NCBI GenBank assembly: GCA_017307785.1
Contig: JAFKGI010000044.1
Location: 1-64,000, forward strand
Direction of reading: 5' to 3'
Source of the DNA: Vulcanimicrobiota bacterium
Lineage (GTDB): Bacteria > Vulcanimicrobiota > Xenobia > Xenobiales > JADMJV01
DNA: 64,000 nt
The notes under the pieces are model-generated. The model saw only the letters and a list, made by a program, of their open reading frames with translations, did not search any database and was not told where the DNA came from. The translations under genes and the position numbers were made by a program. Every line of letters begins with the position of its first letter. Position 1 is the first letter of the stretch. Below are positions 7,848 through 15,737 of this stretch, in pieces.

Positions 7848-9788
7848 ATGCTGTCACTCTATCAATCCATCCTCACTCCACGCCTGATCGAAGAACGCAT
7901 GCTGCTGGCCCTGCGCCAGGGTAAGCTCAGCAAGTGGTTCTCGGGTATCGGTCAGGAAGCCATCTCGGTGGGCGCCACTTTGGCCCTCGACGAGGATGAG
8001 TGGATTCTGCCGCTGCACCGCAACCTGGGCGTCTTTACCTGTCGCAACCTGCCCTTGCAAAAGCTCTTCGCACAACTGCTGGGCAAAGCGTCCGGCTACA
8101 GCCGGGGCCGCGATCGCTCTTTTCACTTCGGTAGCCGCGACCACCACATTGTCGGCATGATTTCTCACCTCGGGCCTCAACTGTGCGTGGCCGACGGAAT
8201 TGCGCTGGCCCACCGCCTGCGTCGTCAGCCCAAAGTCACCATGGTCTTCAGTGGAGAAGGCGGCACTTCGCAGGGGGACTTTCACGAGGCCCTCAATCTC
8301 GCCAGCGTGTGGGATCTGCCGGTGCTTTTCGTGATCGAAAACAACGGCTACGCTCTCTCGACCCCGCCTACCCAGCAGTATCGCTGCAAGCATCTGGTGG
8401 ACCGAGCCCAGGCCTACGGGATGGAAGGACATCAAATCGACGGCAACGACCTGCTGCTGGTTCACCGCACCGTTCAAGAACTGACCCGCTCCATGCGCGA
8501 GCAGCCACGGCCGGTTCTGCTCGAATGCCTGACCTTCCGCATGCGCGGTCACGAAGAAGCTTCGGGCACCGAGTATGTCCCCGACGAACTGAGCCTGCAG
8601 TGGGCCGACAAAGACCCGGTGCTCCAATTCGAAAACTACCTGCTGCGCGAAAAGCTCCTGAGCCCCGAACAATGCGAATCGATCCGCGCTCAGCTGAAAG
8701 CCAGGATTGCAGAGACCTTTGAGGCCGCCCTGCTCGAGCCGGTCGCCCAACCCAACGCCAAACGAGAAACTCGCGACGTCTATCGAGCCTTTGTTCCTGG
8801 ACCCGGAGGAGAGGCCCACTCGGGTCAGGAGTTGCGCTATGTGGATGCCATCGCCGACGGCTTGCGCCTGGCCATGCAGCATCATTTCAATATGGTCTTT
8901 ATGGGCCAGGACGTAGCCGAGTATGGCGGCGTCTTCAAAATCTCCAAGGGACTGCTGGAAGAATTCGGGGCCGAGCGCGTGCGCAATACGCCGCTCTGCG
9001 AGTCGGCCATCGTGGGTGCCACCCTGGGCCTTTCCATCGCCGGCCTCAAGTCGATGATGGAAATGCAGTTCGCCGACTTCGCCAGCTGCGGTTTCAACCA
9101 GATCATCAACAACCTGGCCAAGTCCCACTACCGCTGGGGGCAGAACGCCGACGTGGTGATTCGCTTTCCCACGGGTGGAAGCGTGGGCGCCGGCCCGTTC
9201 CACTCTCAGTCTCTGGAAGCCACCTTTGCTCACGTTCCCGGCCTCAAAATCGTCTATCCGGCCTTCCCAGACGAGGCCAAGGGACTGCTGCTGGCCGCCG
9301 TCGAGGATCCCAACCCGGTTCTCTATTTTGAGCACAAAGCTCTCTACCGGCGCCTCAAAGGTCCGGTCCCGGACGGCTACTACACCACACCCATCGGAGT
9401 GGCCCGCAAAGTGAGACGTGGCGACCAGGTGAGCATCATCACCTACGGTCTGGGGGTTCACTGGGCGCTGGAAGTCCTGGATGCCCACCCGGAGATCCGG
9501 GCCACCCTGCTGGACCTGCGCACGCTCTTACCCCTCGACGTCGAGTCCATCGTGGCGGCCGTGAAAGACAGCGGCAAAGTGCTGGTGCTCCATGAAGACA
9601 CCTTGACGGGCGGCATCGGCGCCGAAGTCTCCGCCCTGATCGCGCAGCACTGCTTCGAATACCTCGACGGCCCTATCGTCCGCTGCGGCAGCCTCGACAC
9701 ACCGGTGCCCTTCGGGAAAGAGCTGGAGCAAGATTTCCTGGCCAGGGCGCGCTTCGAACAACAGCTCTTAGAGCTACTCGCCTATTAA
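7848..9788 (+). CDS. 2-oxoacid dehydrogenase E1 component, alpha and beta subunits fused
   Basis: 646 residues. Residues 1 to about 320 are an E1-alpha module with the thiamine diphosphate motif (GEGGTSQGDFHEALNLA ... ENNGYALS). Residues about 330-646 are an E1-beta/transketolase-like module (GQDVAEYGGVFKISKGL, FPTGGSVGAGPFHSQS, VLHEDTLTGGIGAE). The enzyme decarboxylates a 2-oxoacid (branched-chain acid or pyruvate) and passes the acyl group to lipoyl-E2. No E2, E3 or lipoate gene lies beside it. Alpha-beta fusions of this length are known for branched-chain type E1. Its stop overlaps the convergent esterase by 15 bases. Confidence 0.9.
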   Translation: MLSLYQSILTPRLIEERMLLALRQGKLSKWFSGIGQEAISVGATLALDEDEWILPLHRNLGVFTCRNLPLQKLFAQLLGKASGYSRGRDRSFHFGSRDHHIVGMISHLGPQLCVADGIALAHRLRRQPKVTMVFSGEGGTSQGDFHEALNLASVWDLPVLFVIENNGYALSTPPTQQYRCKHLVDRAQAYGMEGHQIDGNDLLLVHRTVQELTRSMREQPRPVLLECLTFRMRGHEEASGTEYVPDELSLQWADKDPVLQFENYLLREKLLSPEQCESIRAQLKARIAETFEAALLEPVAQPNAKRETRDVYRAFVPGPGGEAHSGQELRYVDAIADGLRLAMQHHFNMVFMGQDVAEYGGVFKISKGLLEEFGAERVRNTPLCESAIVGATLGLSIAGLKSMMEMQFADFASCGFNQIINNLAKSHYRWGQNADVVIRFPTGGSVGAGPFHSQSLEATFAHVPGLKIVYPAFPDEAKGLLLAAVEDPNPVLYFEHKALYRRLKGPVPDGYYTTPIGVARKVRRGDQVSIITYGLGVHWALEVLDAHPEIRATLLDLRTLLPLDVESIVAAVKDSGKVLVLHEDTLTGGIGAEVSALIAQHCFEYLDGPIVRCGSLDTPVPFGKELEQDFLARARFEQQLLELLAY

Positions 9789-10544
9789 TCCGAGGAATCT
9801 CACCAGGTGGGCGGATGCGTCCGGGCCCTGGGAATCGGTCCAACTTCCCTCGGGACTACCGCCGGACCAGGCGTGTCCCAGCCCCTCGACCACCCACGAT
9901 TCCACCTGCACCCTTCCCTGGGCATCCGAATAGAGTCCACGCCGAACCCGACGTCCGCCTTCTTCCAGCGAATCCTCCCGGGAACTCAACTCACGTCCGA
10001 AGCACGCCTGCTGGCGCAGGCGGTCGGCGTTTTTCACCGACACCACGTTGTCTTTGTCCCCGTGGAAAACCAGCGTGGGCGCGCTCCAGCCCTGATTTTT
10101 GGCCCAGCGACTCATTCCGCGCATCGCCAGCAGCGCGCCCACCACATTGGAGGCAGCCCCCAGAGGCACCCCCGAATGCAGACCCACTCCGGCAAAAAAA
10201 TCAGGATAGCGCGCCGCCAGAATCGCGGCCATGCAGGCGCCCGCCGACAGCCCTGCCACAGAAACGGCATTGGCCGGGATCGAATGTTCTTCCATAACCT
10301 TGCGAGCCAGTCCCAGCAGGAACTCCGGCTCCCCCGCCCCCGCCTGCTGATGGCCCTTGGTGAACCAGTTCCAGCACAAGCGCGCGTTGGCTTCCGCCGA
10401 CTGCTCCGGATACAGCACCGCAAACCGCCCCCGCTCTGCCCACTCATTCATACGCGTGCCCCGCGCAAAATCGGCCGCATTCTGCGTGCAGCCGTGCAAC
10501 ATCAACAGCAAAGCCCGTGGAGGCTGAGAAGGAACGAATAACAT
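9774..10544 (-). CDS. PHB depolymerase-family esterase (LpqC-like)
   Basis: 256 residues, alpha/beta-hydrolase. Family signatures are LMLHGCTQNAADFARGT near the N-terminus, WNWF, the nucleophile elbow GLSAGACMAA, LHSGVPLGAA, and FHGDKDNVV supplying the acidic residue; the catalytic His is probably in GLGHAWSGG. The family includes polyhydroxybutyrate depolymerases and feruloyl/acetyl-xylan esterases. No signal peptide is visible, so it appears cytosolic as written, although secreted relatives are common. It converges on the E1 gene. Confidence 0.88.
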   Translation of the reverse strand: MLFVPSQPPRALLLMLHGCTQNAADFARGTRMNEWAERGRFAVLYPEQSAEANARLCWNWFTKGHQQAGAGEPEFLLGLARKVMEEHSIPANAVSVAGLSAGACMAAILAARYPDFFAGVGLHSGVPLGAASNVVGALLAMRGMSRWAKNQGWSAPTLVFHGDKDNVVSVKNADRLRQQACFGRELSSREDSLEEGGRRVRRGLYSDAQGRVQVESWVVEGLGHAWSGGSPEGSWTDSQGPDASAHLVRFLGLIGE

Positions 10545-10593
10545 CCCAACGCCTTAGTCCTTGGCACGGGATAAACCTACTGTCCTCAAGTGA

Positions 10594-10619
10594 CCCGCTC
10601 CCCCTCACCCAGGAGCGGG
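10594..10619. promoter_or_regulatory. Inverted repeat between divergent genes
   Basis: CCCGCTCC (10594-10601) and GGAGCGGG (10612-10619) form an 8-bp stem with a 10-base loop, without a T-tract. It lies where the -35 region of the gene at 10639 would be, so it could be an operator rather than a terminator. Confidence 0.3.
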
Positions 10620-10626
10620 CAGGGCC

Positions 10627-10638
10627 TACAGTAGAGAG
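10627..10638 (+). promoter_or_regulatory. -10 element of a leaderless promoter (HisKA protein)
   Basis: TACAGT (10627-10632) plus AGAGAG and then ATG at 10639: the hexamer ends 6 bases before the start, which places the transcript start on the ATG. Confidence 0.45.
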
Positions 10639-11196
10639 ATGAACGAGTCAGAGCAGTTAGCAGACCTTCTCACCAGGAAGTCCGAGTTGCTATTACAAGG
10701 CTGGCACGGGACAGCCGTCTCGAAGAACGAGGTGGAGTCCCTGCTGCAAACTCTGGTCCAGGAGCTGCGCGGACAGGCCGTTCTGGCGGCCTGCTTGGAG
10801 GCCTCGCCCGCCCTGGCGACGGTAAGTCTCAGCCAGGCCCTGGAAGCGATCCTGGCCGATACGAACGCCCTGCGCACTGGACTGTTGGAATTCGCCCAGG
10901 CTCACGGTGTGGGACTCCAAGGCGCGCCCCTGGAAACCATCAATCGGGTGGTCGACAGCGCCATGGCAAAGGCCGTGACTCAGGTGGTGGAGGCTCACAC
11001 CGACCAGCGCAAGCAGACGCTGGCTTCGGCCGTCCACGACCTGCGCACCCCCTTGACGGCACTCTCGCTGGCCGCCCAACTCCTCGACCGACTGGTCGAC
11101 CCGGAACCCGACACCGAGGAAAGGGCCCTGCTGGATATTGTGCGCAGCAACGTGGACAAGCAGAACCAGTTGTTCGGTCAAGTCTTAGCCCTCTGA
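10639..11196 (+). CDS. HisKA-domain protein lacking the kinase ATPase domain
   Basis: 185 residues. The first 130 or so are helical and resemble RsbR-type N-terminal sensor domains found before histidine kinases. A HisKA dimerisation segment follows, with the phospho-acceptor box AVHDLRTPLTALSLAAQLLD. The protein then stops about 30 residues later, before any HATPase N, G1 or G2 box. There is no downstream frame continuing the kinase: the next 1.4 kb is the carotenoid oxygenase on the other strand, overlapped by 12 bases. It may be a phosphotransfer or decoy partner, or a truncated kinase. Confidence 0.75.
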   Translation: MNESEQLADLLTRKSELLLQGWHGTAVSKNEVESLLQTLVQELRGQAVLAACLEASPALATVSLSQALEAILADTNALRTGLLEFAQAHGVGLQGAPLETINRVVDSAMAKAVTQVVEAHTDQRKQTLASAVHDLRTPLTALSLAAQLLDRLVDPEPDTEERALLDIVRSNVDKQNQLFGQVLAL

Positions 11197-12558
11197 GGCG
11201 AAGCCCCCGTGAAAGCCGAAGGGGACCACCGCCGGCACGTAACAGCGGGCTCGTTCGCTCATCGTTTCCCCGTCCAACACCAGCAAAAAGCTCTGACCGC
11301 AAGTCGAATCGAGCACCACGGACAGCAAGACCTTCTCCAAGCCGTCGGGCGAAACCTGAGGCACGGGCTCGCCGGCAAAACAGCCCGCCTCACTCCAGAA
11401 CTGAGCGGTGTCGGTGTGCGTATCCAGACGCACCAACCCCTCATAAAAGCGACTCTCCCGCCGGGTAATCCCGTAGACAACTCGATAGGGTTGGCCCTGG
11501 GCTTCCGAGATGCGCGGCAGTTCCACCGGAGTCTTGCTCAAGGTCTCCATTTGCGCTTTGCCCTTCTCCACCCGAACACGGATCAGTTCCGGCGTATCCA
11601 CCGGCTCATCGGAGGGGCCCAGCAAATCGTCCAGGTAGAGTTGCTGCACCGAACGAGCATCCTGATAGGCCAGCACGTCCACGCACAGACAGGACCCCTC
11701 GTAAAACGCATTCACGTGGTGAAAGACAAAGAGAGGGGGCAACTCAAAAGCCTCGCTCCGTCCATCCCGGCCCAACCTTACCAAACGACTGCCCAGTTCC
11801 GGACGCCAGCGAAAGTTCTCGATGTAGGGGCGATTGCGCCAGAGCAACTGCAGAGGATTGACCGTGAACGGCCCCTCCCAGAGCAACATCTCTCGAGAGG
11901 TCATCGAGCAGCTGTGCAGATAGCCCGGAGTCTTGCTCAGATAGTGAGCGAAAGCCTCGCGCGATCCGCCAGGAGGCATTCGATAGCCCGTATAGCGCGT
12001 CTCTCGCCCCAGTTGGACCAGGAAGTTGTGCATCACGCCCTGGTCAAAAACCGGATGAGCACTGGTAATCTGCCGGTGGAACGAGTCCTGATCGTAGTCG
12101 AAAACGCCCAGCGTCTGCAGCGTCTGGCGGTCAAACTCGATGGCCAATGGCGTTTCCGTCAAAGCCAGCCAGCGTTTGCCCAGTTTGACGACGTTGACGT
12201 TGGGATTGCAGCCCAGCTCGTTGACGAACAAACTGGCCACCTTCTTAAAGAAGCTGCGACAGGGATCGGTGGCAAATTGTGGATGACGAAGCTTTCCGTC
12301 GGCCTGGACCGCGCACCAGTCCGGCCCACGCAGAAAACGGCTTCGGTAGCTCACGCCACTTTCGTCCAGCGTAAAGGCGTGCAGCATGGCGAAGCCGTCA
12401 AACCAGTGTCGCATCCGATCGACACCCGCGTTCCACTGAGCAGGGCCATTGCGAATCAACGTCCCACGGAGCCAATCGGGCAGTCGACCGCTGATCTCGG
12501 CCCGGATCGGCTCCTGCTCCTTGGCCACACTGGTGAAGCCCAACTCGAAGTCTTGCAC
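11185..12558 (-). CDS. Carotenoid oxygenase family protein
   Basis: 457 residues, the usual length for carotenoid cleavage dioxygenases. The N-terminus GRLPDWLRGTLIRNGP is the family signature. Candidate iron-ligand histidines are in SAHPVFDQGVMHNF, GYLHSCSMTS, FVFHHVNAF and the C-terminal PFGFHGGF, the usual four-His arrangement on a beta-propeller. It cleaves conjugated double bonds of carotenoids or stilbenes; the substrate is not predictable, and no carotenoid synthesis gene is in the window. Start GTG. Confidence 0.9.
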   Translation of the reverse strand: MQDFELGFTSVAKEQEPIRAEISGRLPDWLRGTLIRNGPAQWNAGVDRMRHWFDGFAMLHAFTLDESGVSYRSRFLRGPDWCAVQADGKLRHPQFATDPCRSFFKKVASLFVNELGCNPNVNVVKLGKRWLALTETPLAIEFDRQTLQTLGVFDYDQDSFHRQITSAHPVFDQGVMHNFLVQLGRETRYTGYRMPPGGSREAFAHYLSKTPGYLHSCSMTSREMLLWEGPFTVNPLQLLWRNRPYIENFRWRPELGSRLVRLGRDGRSEAFELPPLFVFHHVNAFYEGSCLCVDVLAYQDARSVQQLYLDDLLGPSDEPVDTPELIRVRVEKGKAQMETLSKTPVELPRISEAQGQPYRVVYGITRRESRFYEGLVRLDTHTDTAQFWSEAGCFAGEPVPQVSPDGLEKVLLSVVLDSTCGQSFLLVLDGETMSERARCYVPAVVPFGFHGGFASEG

Positions 12559-12627
12559 AAGACTGGCTTCGCTCGCAACTTAAGCTGGCCTTCAGCCAAC
12601 ACGGGGGCAGACTTCAGCCGAGCTGCC

Positions 12628-12633
12628 TATGCT
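12628..12633 (+). promoter_or_regulatory. -10-like hexamer TATGCT
   Basis: TATGCT lies 31 bases before the ATG at 12665, with GGGAG between as a ribosome-binding site. The same hexamer, followed by GA, lies before the gene at 15738, and TATGCT also lies before 50621. Confidence 0.35.
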
Positions 12634-12664
12634 GAACGAGTAAGTTCGAAGGGAGTTCTTCCGT

Positions 12665-13297
12665 ATGAAAAACCAGATCTTATTCTTCTCTCTGACCGCC
12701 GCCCTCACCGGTTTGGCCCAGGCTCGGCCCCACCACGGCCCTCCCGGCGGTGGCGCCCAACTGGTGCAGCGCCAGGGCGATCAATTGACCTTGAGTCAAG
12801 ACCGCGGCTGGCATAAAGAGGTCGTGCTCGACGCCAACACCAGCTTTTACGAAGGGCGAGAGTCCGACCCCGCCGTGCGGGAGCGCCTGGCGCCGGGCGA
12901 CACGGTCGATGTTCGCGACCGCCTGGAGGCGGACGGCCTCTGGCACGTTCAAGAACTGCACCGCCAGAAAGGCCGTCCCGTTCACGGCCGGGTGGTCGCC
13001 GTCAATGACCAGGGCTTCCTGATCGACAACCATGGAGAGCCGGTGCAGGTGGACGTCTCCTCCTCCACTCAGTATGCCTTCGGCTGGTTGCCCGGCACGA
13101 AAAGCACGGTGGTAGCCGGGCGCCCGGCCGCCGTGGAAGGTAAGCAGGTCGGCGCCAACCACGTCGAAGCCAGCCAGGTGAATGTACCCTTTCCCTGGAT
13201 GGCGCTGGGGGCCGGACTCGGCCTCTCGGGTCTGATCACCGGTCTGGCCTGGCGTCGTCGACGCACGGTAGCCAAACGTCCGAGAATCGACGATTGA
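12665..13297 (+). CDS. Exported membrane-anchored protein of unknown function
   Basis: 210 residues. A Sec signal peptide (about 1-20, ending AQA) precedes a His/Pro/Gly-rich stretch and two small beta-rich repeats (KEVVLDANTSFYEG and GEPVQVDVSSSTQYAFG units), similar in pattern to DUF5666-like OB-fold modules. A C-terminal membrane helix (about 176-196) is followed by RRRR. It is the first gene of an operon with a histidine kinase (4-base TTGA overlap) and a response regulator, so it may be the periplasmic sensor partner or a target of that system. The start has GGGAG upstream. Confidence 0.6.
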   Translation: MKNQILFFSLTAALTGLAQARPHHGPPGGGAQLVQRQGDQLTLSQDRGWHKEVVLDANTSFYEGRESDPAVRERLAPGDTVDVRDRLEADGLWHVQELHRQKGRPVHGRVVAVNDQGFLIDNHGEPVQVDVSSSTQYAFGWLPGTKSTVVAGRPAAVEGKQVGANHVEASQVNVPFPWMALGAGLGLSGLITGLAWRRRRTVAKRPRIDD

Positions 13298-14643
13298 TCA
13301 GCCTCCGGCGGCTGCTGACGGGCTACCTGCTGGCCACGCTGCTGCTCACCCTGATCGGGGTGAGCGGCGGTGTCTACTGGTTGGTCTCGCGGCATCTATT
13401 CCACGCCAATGAGTCCCGGCTGCGCGGCCAACTCGGACTGACTCGTCATTCCGGGGCCTTGGCGCTGCCGCTACCCAATGCCGAGCGCTACGCGACGCCT
13501 CAGTTGCTGGTGCGAGTCTATGACGCCCAGGGTAAGCGCCTGCAGCAGGCCGGCGGCCCGCCTCAGGACCCTCCCGAAGCTCGCCCCGACATGCTGGAGA
13601 CCCTGCGAAGGGGCAATCGCGCCAGCATGCTCTATCCCAGCCACAATCACCACGAAGGATGGATGTTTCTGGCGGTCAAATGCCTGGATGCACAGGGAAA
13701 CTACGCGGGGGCCATCGAGATCGGCACCGGCACCAGGCCTTCCCACGACTTAATGCGGGCGCTGTCCGGATACCTGGTGCTCTGCACGGCGCTGGGCCTG
13801 GCATTGGGCACGGTCGCCTGCGGTCTGCTGGCTCGACGAGTGGGCGGCCCGGTGGAAGACCTGGCGGAAGCCGCGCGTTCCGTTGCGGCCGGAGACTGGC
13901 AGGCCCGCGCCGACGAAGCCACCGGTCCCAGTGAAGTTCGCTCGCTGGCTGCAGACTTCAACGCCATGGTCGGACAGCTCCGCGAATCGCTCGAGACGCA
14001 ACGGCGCTTCACCGCGGACGCCTCGCACGAACTGAAAACGCCTCTGACCTCGGTGGGGGCCATGGCGGAAATTCTCGAAACCCACGACGTCGACCCGGCC
14101 AATCGCAACCGCGCTCTGGTCGTCATTAGCCGCGAAGTCGAGCGCATGGAGCACCTGGTCAACGACCTGCTGACGCTTTCCCGTCTGGAACATCCCGACC
14201 AGGAAGCGGCGCCCCTGGAGTTGTCCGGTGAGATTCAAGGACTGCTGGACGAATATCGTTTGCGACGTCCGAATCTGAGCTGGAAACTGACCCCAGATCT
14301 ACGGGTGCGCATCGCCCCTCAGCACTGGCAACGTCTGCTGCGCAACCTGCTCGACAACGCTCTTCACTACACCCCCGCCGAACGCAACGTATCGGTGGTT
14401 CTGAAGCCGGGAGTGGTGCTCGAGGTTCGTGACGAAGGCGAAGGAATCGCGGAGGAGGCCCTACCCCACTTGTTCAAACGCTTCTATCGAGCCGACGTAT
14501 CGCGAGCCCGCGCCAGCGGTGGCACCGGATTAGGGCTCTCCATTGTGCAGACGATCGTAGACAATGCCGGCGGCCGGGTGGAAATCGCCTCGCGCCCGGG
14601 CGAGGGCACCGTGGTCACCGTGAGCCTGCCGGAGGCTTTGTGA
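13294..14643 (+). CDS. Sensor histidine kinase (HAMP-HisKA-HATPase)
   Basis: 449 residues. Membrane helices lie near 8-30 and 157-180, flanking a periplasmic domain of about 125 residues. A HAMP linker follows (RRVGGPVEDLAEAARS onward). HisKA has His245 in ASHELKTPLTS. HATPase boxes are RNLLDNALHYTP (N), DEGEGI (G1) and GGTGLGLSI (G2). It starts with TTG overlapping the preceding stop (TTGA) and ends in a GTGA overlap with the response regulator, so all three genes are translationally coupled. The stimulus is unknown. Confidence 0.95.
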   Translation: MISLRRLLTGYLLATLLLTLIGVSGGVYWLVSRHLFHANESRLRGQLGLTRHSGALALPLPNAERYATPQLLVRVYDAQGKRLQQAGGPPQDPPEARPDMLETLRRGNRASMLYPSHNHHEGWMFLAVKCLDAQGNYAGAIEIGTGTRPSHDLMRALSGYLVLCTALGLALGTVACGLLARRVGGPVEDLAEAARSVAAGDWQARADEATGPSEVRSLAADFNAMVGQLRESLETQRRFTADASHELKTPLTSVGAMAEILETHDVDPANRNRALVVISREVERMEHLVNDLLTLSRLEHPDQEAAPLELSGEIQGLLDEYRLRRPNLSWKLTPDLRVRIAPQHWQRLLRNLLDNALHYTPAERNVSVVLKPGVVLEVRDEGEGIAEEALPHLFKRFYRADVSRARASGGTGLGLSIVQTIVDNAGGRVEIASRPGEGTVVTVSLPEAL

Positions 14644-15296
14644 AAATCCTGGTGGTCGACGATGAAGCCTCCATCCTGGAGACCCTGCAACTCGGCCTGG
14701 AGCTGCAGGGCTACGAAGTGGTCACCGCCGCCAGCGGCCGACAAGGACTACAGGCGTTTCTCAACGAGCCGCCCGATCTGGTAATTCTCGACCGAATGAT
14801 GCCGGACGGGGACGGCCTGGAGCTGTGCCGCCAGATCCGCCAGCGTAGCGCGGTACCCATCCTCATGCTGACGGCCCTGTCCGACGTGGACGAAAGGGTC
14901 AGCGGGTTGGACAGTGGGGCCGACGACTATTTAACGAAACCATTCAAGGTCAAGGAGTTGCTGGCACGGATCCGCGCCTTGAGCCGGAGACACCAGCCAC
15001 CGGCCAATCTGCTGCAGTTCGCCGACCTGGAGGTCGACATGAATTCTTGCCAGGTCACCCGGGCCGCTCAGAACATCGTGCTTACGGCTCGAGAGTTCCA
15101 ACTGCTGGCTTTTCTGGTCCAGAACCCCCGCCAGATGTTCAACAAGGAGCAACTGCTGGACCGGGTTTGGGGCGAACTGGAGGCCGTCAACCTGAACGTG
15201 GTCGAAGTCCACATCAGCAGCTTGCGCACCAAGCTCGGCGATCAGGATAAATCCCTGATCCGCACCGTGCGTGGCCTGGGCTACTGTCTGGGTTAA
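14640..15296 (+). CDS. OmpR/PhoB-family response regulator
   Basis: 218 residues. Receiver domain with Asp51 (LVILDRMMPDGDG), acidic pair in VVDDEA, and Lys in YLTKPF. A winged-helix DNA-binding domain lies at about 125-218 (LTAREFQLLAFLVQNP, VEVHISSLRTKLGD, IRTVRGLGY). It is the cognate regulator of the upstream kinase. The last four bases overlap the 3' end of a small gene on the other strand. Confidence 0.96.
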   Translation: MKILVVDDEASILETLQLGLELQGYEVVTAASGRQGLQAFLNEPPDLVILDRMMPDGDGLELCRQIRQRSAVPILMLTALSDVDERVSGLDSGADDYLTKPFKVKELLARIRALSRRHQPPANLLQFADLEVDMNSCQVTRAAQNIVLTAREFQLLAFLVQNPRQMFNKEQLLDRVWGELEAVNLNVVEVHISSLRTKLGDQDKSLIRTVRGLGYCLG

Positions 15297-15454
15297 TCCT
15301 CGTAGAGTTCCATCTCCAGATCCTGGGCACGCAGCTCAGCTCGGGCCAGGCGGCGGGAGGAGAGGCGAGTTTCCTGTTGTTCGCCTCCGCCCTGCAGGCT
15401 ACGGCTGACTTTGCGGTTGGCGCGGCGGGTCTGGGTGGTGAAGTGGCGTGACAT
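15293..15454 (-). CDS. Small basic protein of unknown function
   Basis: 53 residues, starting MSRHFTTQTRRANRK. It has a strong ribosome-binding site (GGAGG, 5 bases before the ATG), which sets this start rather than a longer in-frame one. The N-terminal half is rich in Arg, Lys and Gln; the C-terminus is acidic (AQDLEMELYED). No signal peptide or membrane helix. It converges on the response regulator with a 4-base overlap. I recognise no family. Confidence 0.6.
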   Translation of the reverse strand: MSRHFTTQTRRANRKVSRSLQGGGEQQETRLSSRRLARAELRAQDLEMELYED

Positions 15455-15688
15455 TGAAACCTCCGATGTTGCTGTGTTCCCCGTGGTTTTAGAGTAGATT
15501 TCTGGCCGCTCACAGGCGAAGTATGGCAGTAACACGTTTCTAAAACAGCGATCTGGAAAATCCACCGCAAAACCACGCAGAATCCCAGCAACCACGCCAT
15601 TCTCCGGCTTTTGTGTGCAAATCACCTCAATTTCACTCCCTGGTTACAAGAGAGCGCTGCTTTTGGCCCTCCCTTGTCCGCTCTCAAC

Positions 15689-15694
15689 TATGCT
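15689..15694 (+). promoter_or_regulatory. -10-like hexamer TATGCT
   Basis: TATGCTGA, identical to the one at 12628, lies about 45 bases before the GTG at 15738. The roughly 280-base gap 15455-15737 also contains the upstream region of the small gene on the other strand; no other feature was seen in it. Confidence 0.35.
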
Positions 15695-15737
15695 GAGGAG
15701 GTCAGATACAAACAGCAGGTCAGAGGAGCACGAAACT

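Noticed and set aside
7854..9488. Minus-strand open frame of 544 codons opposite the E1 gene
   Set aside because: Frame bias shadow of a strongly conserved enzyme; its sequence has no recognised motif.
10594..10619. Rho-independent terminator upstream of the HisKA gene
   Set aside because: There is no T-tract and it lies between divergent genes; listed only as a possible operator.
11209..12816. Plus-strand open frame of 535 codons opposite the carotenoid oxygenase
   Set aside because: Carotenoid oxygenase motifs on the minus strand are clear; the plus frame is basic and motif-free.
15615..15737. Upstream extension of the subtilase-like gene from an earlier ATG
   Set aside because: Extra 41 codons have a different composition and no ribosome-binding site, while a good site precedes the GTG at 15738.
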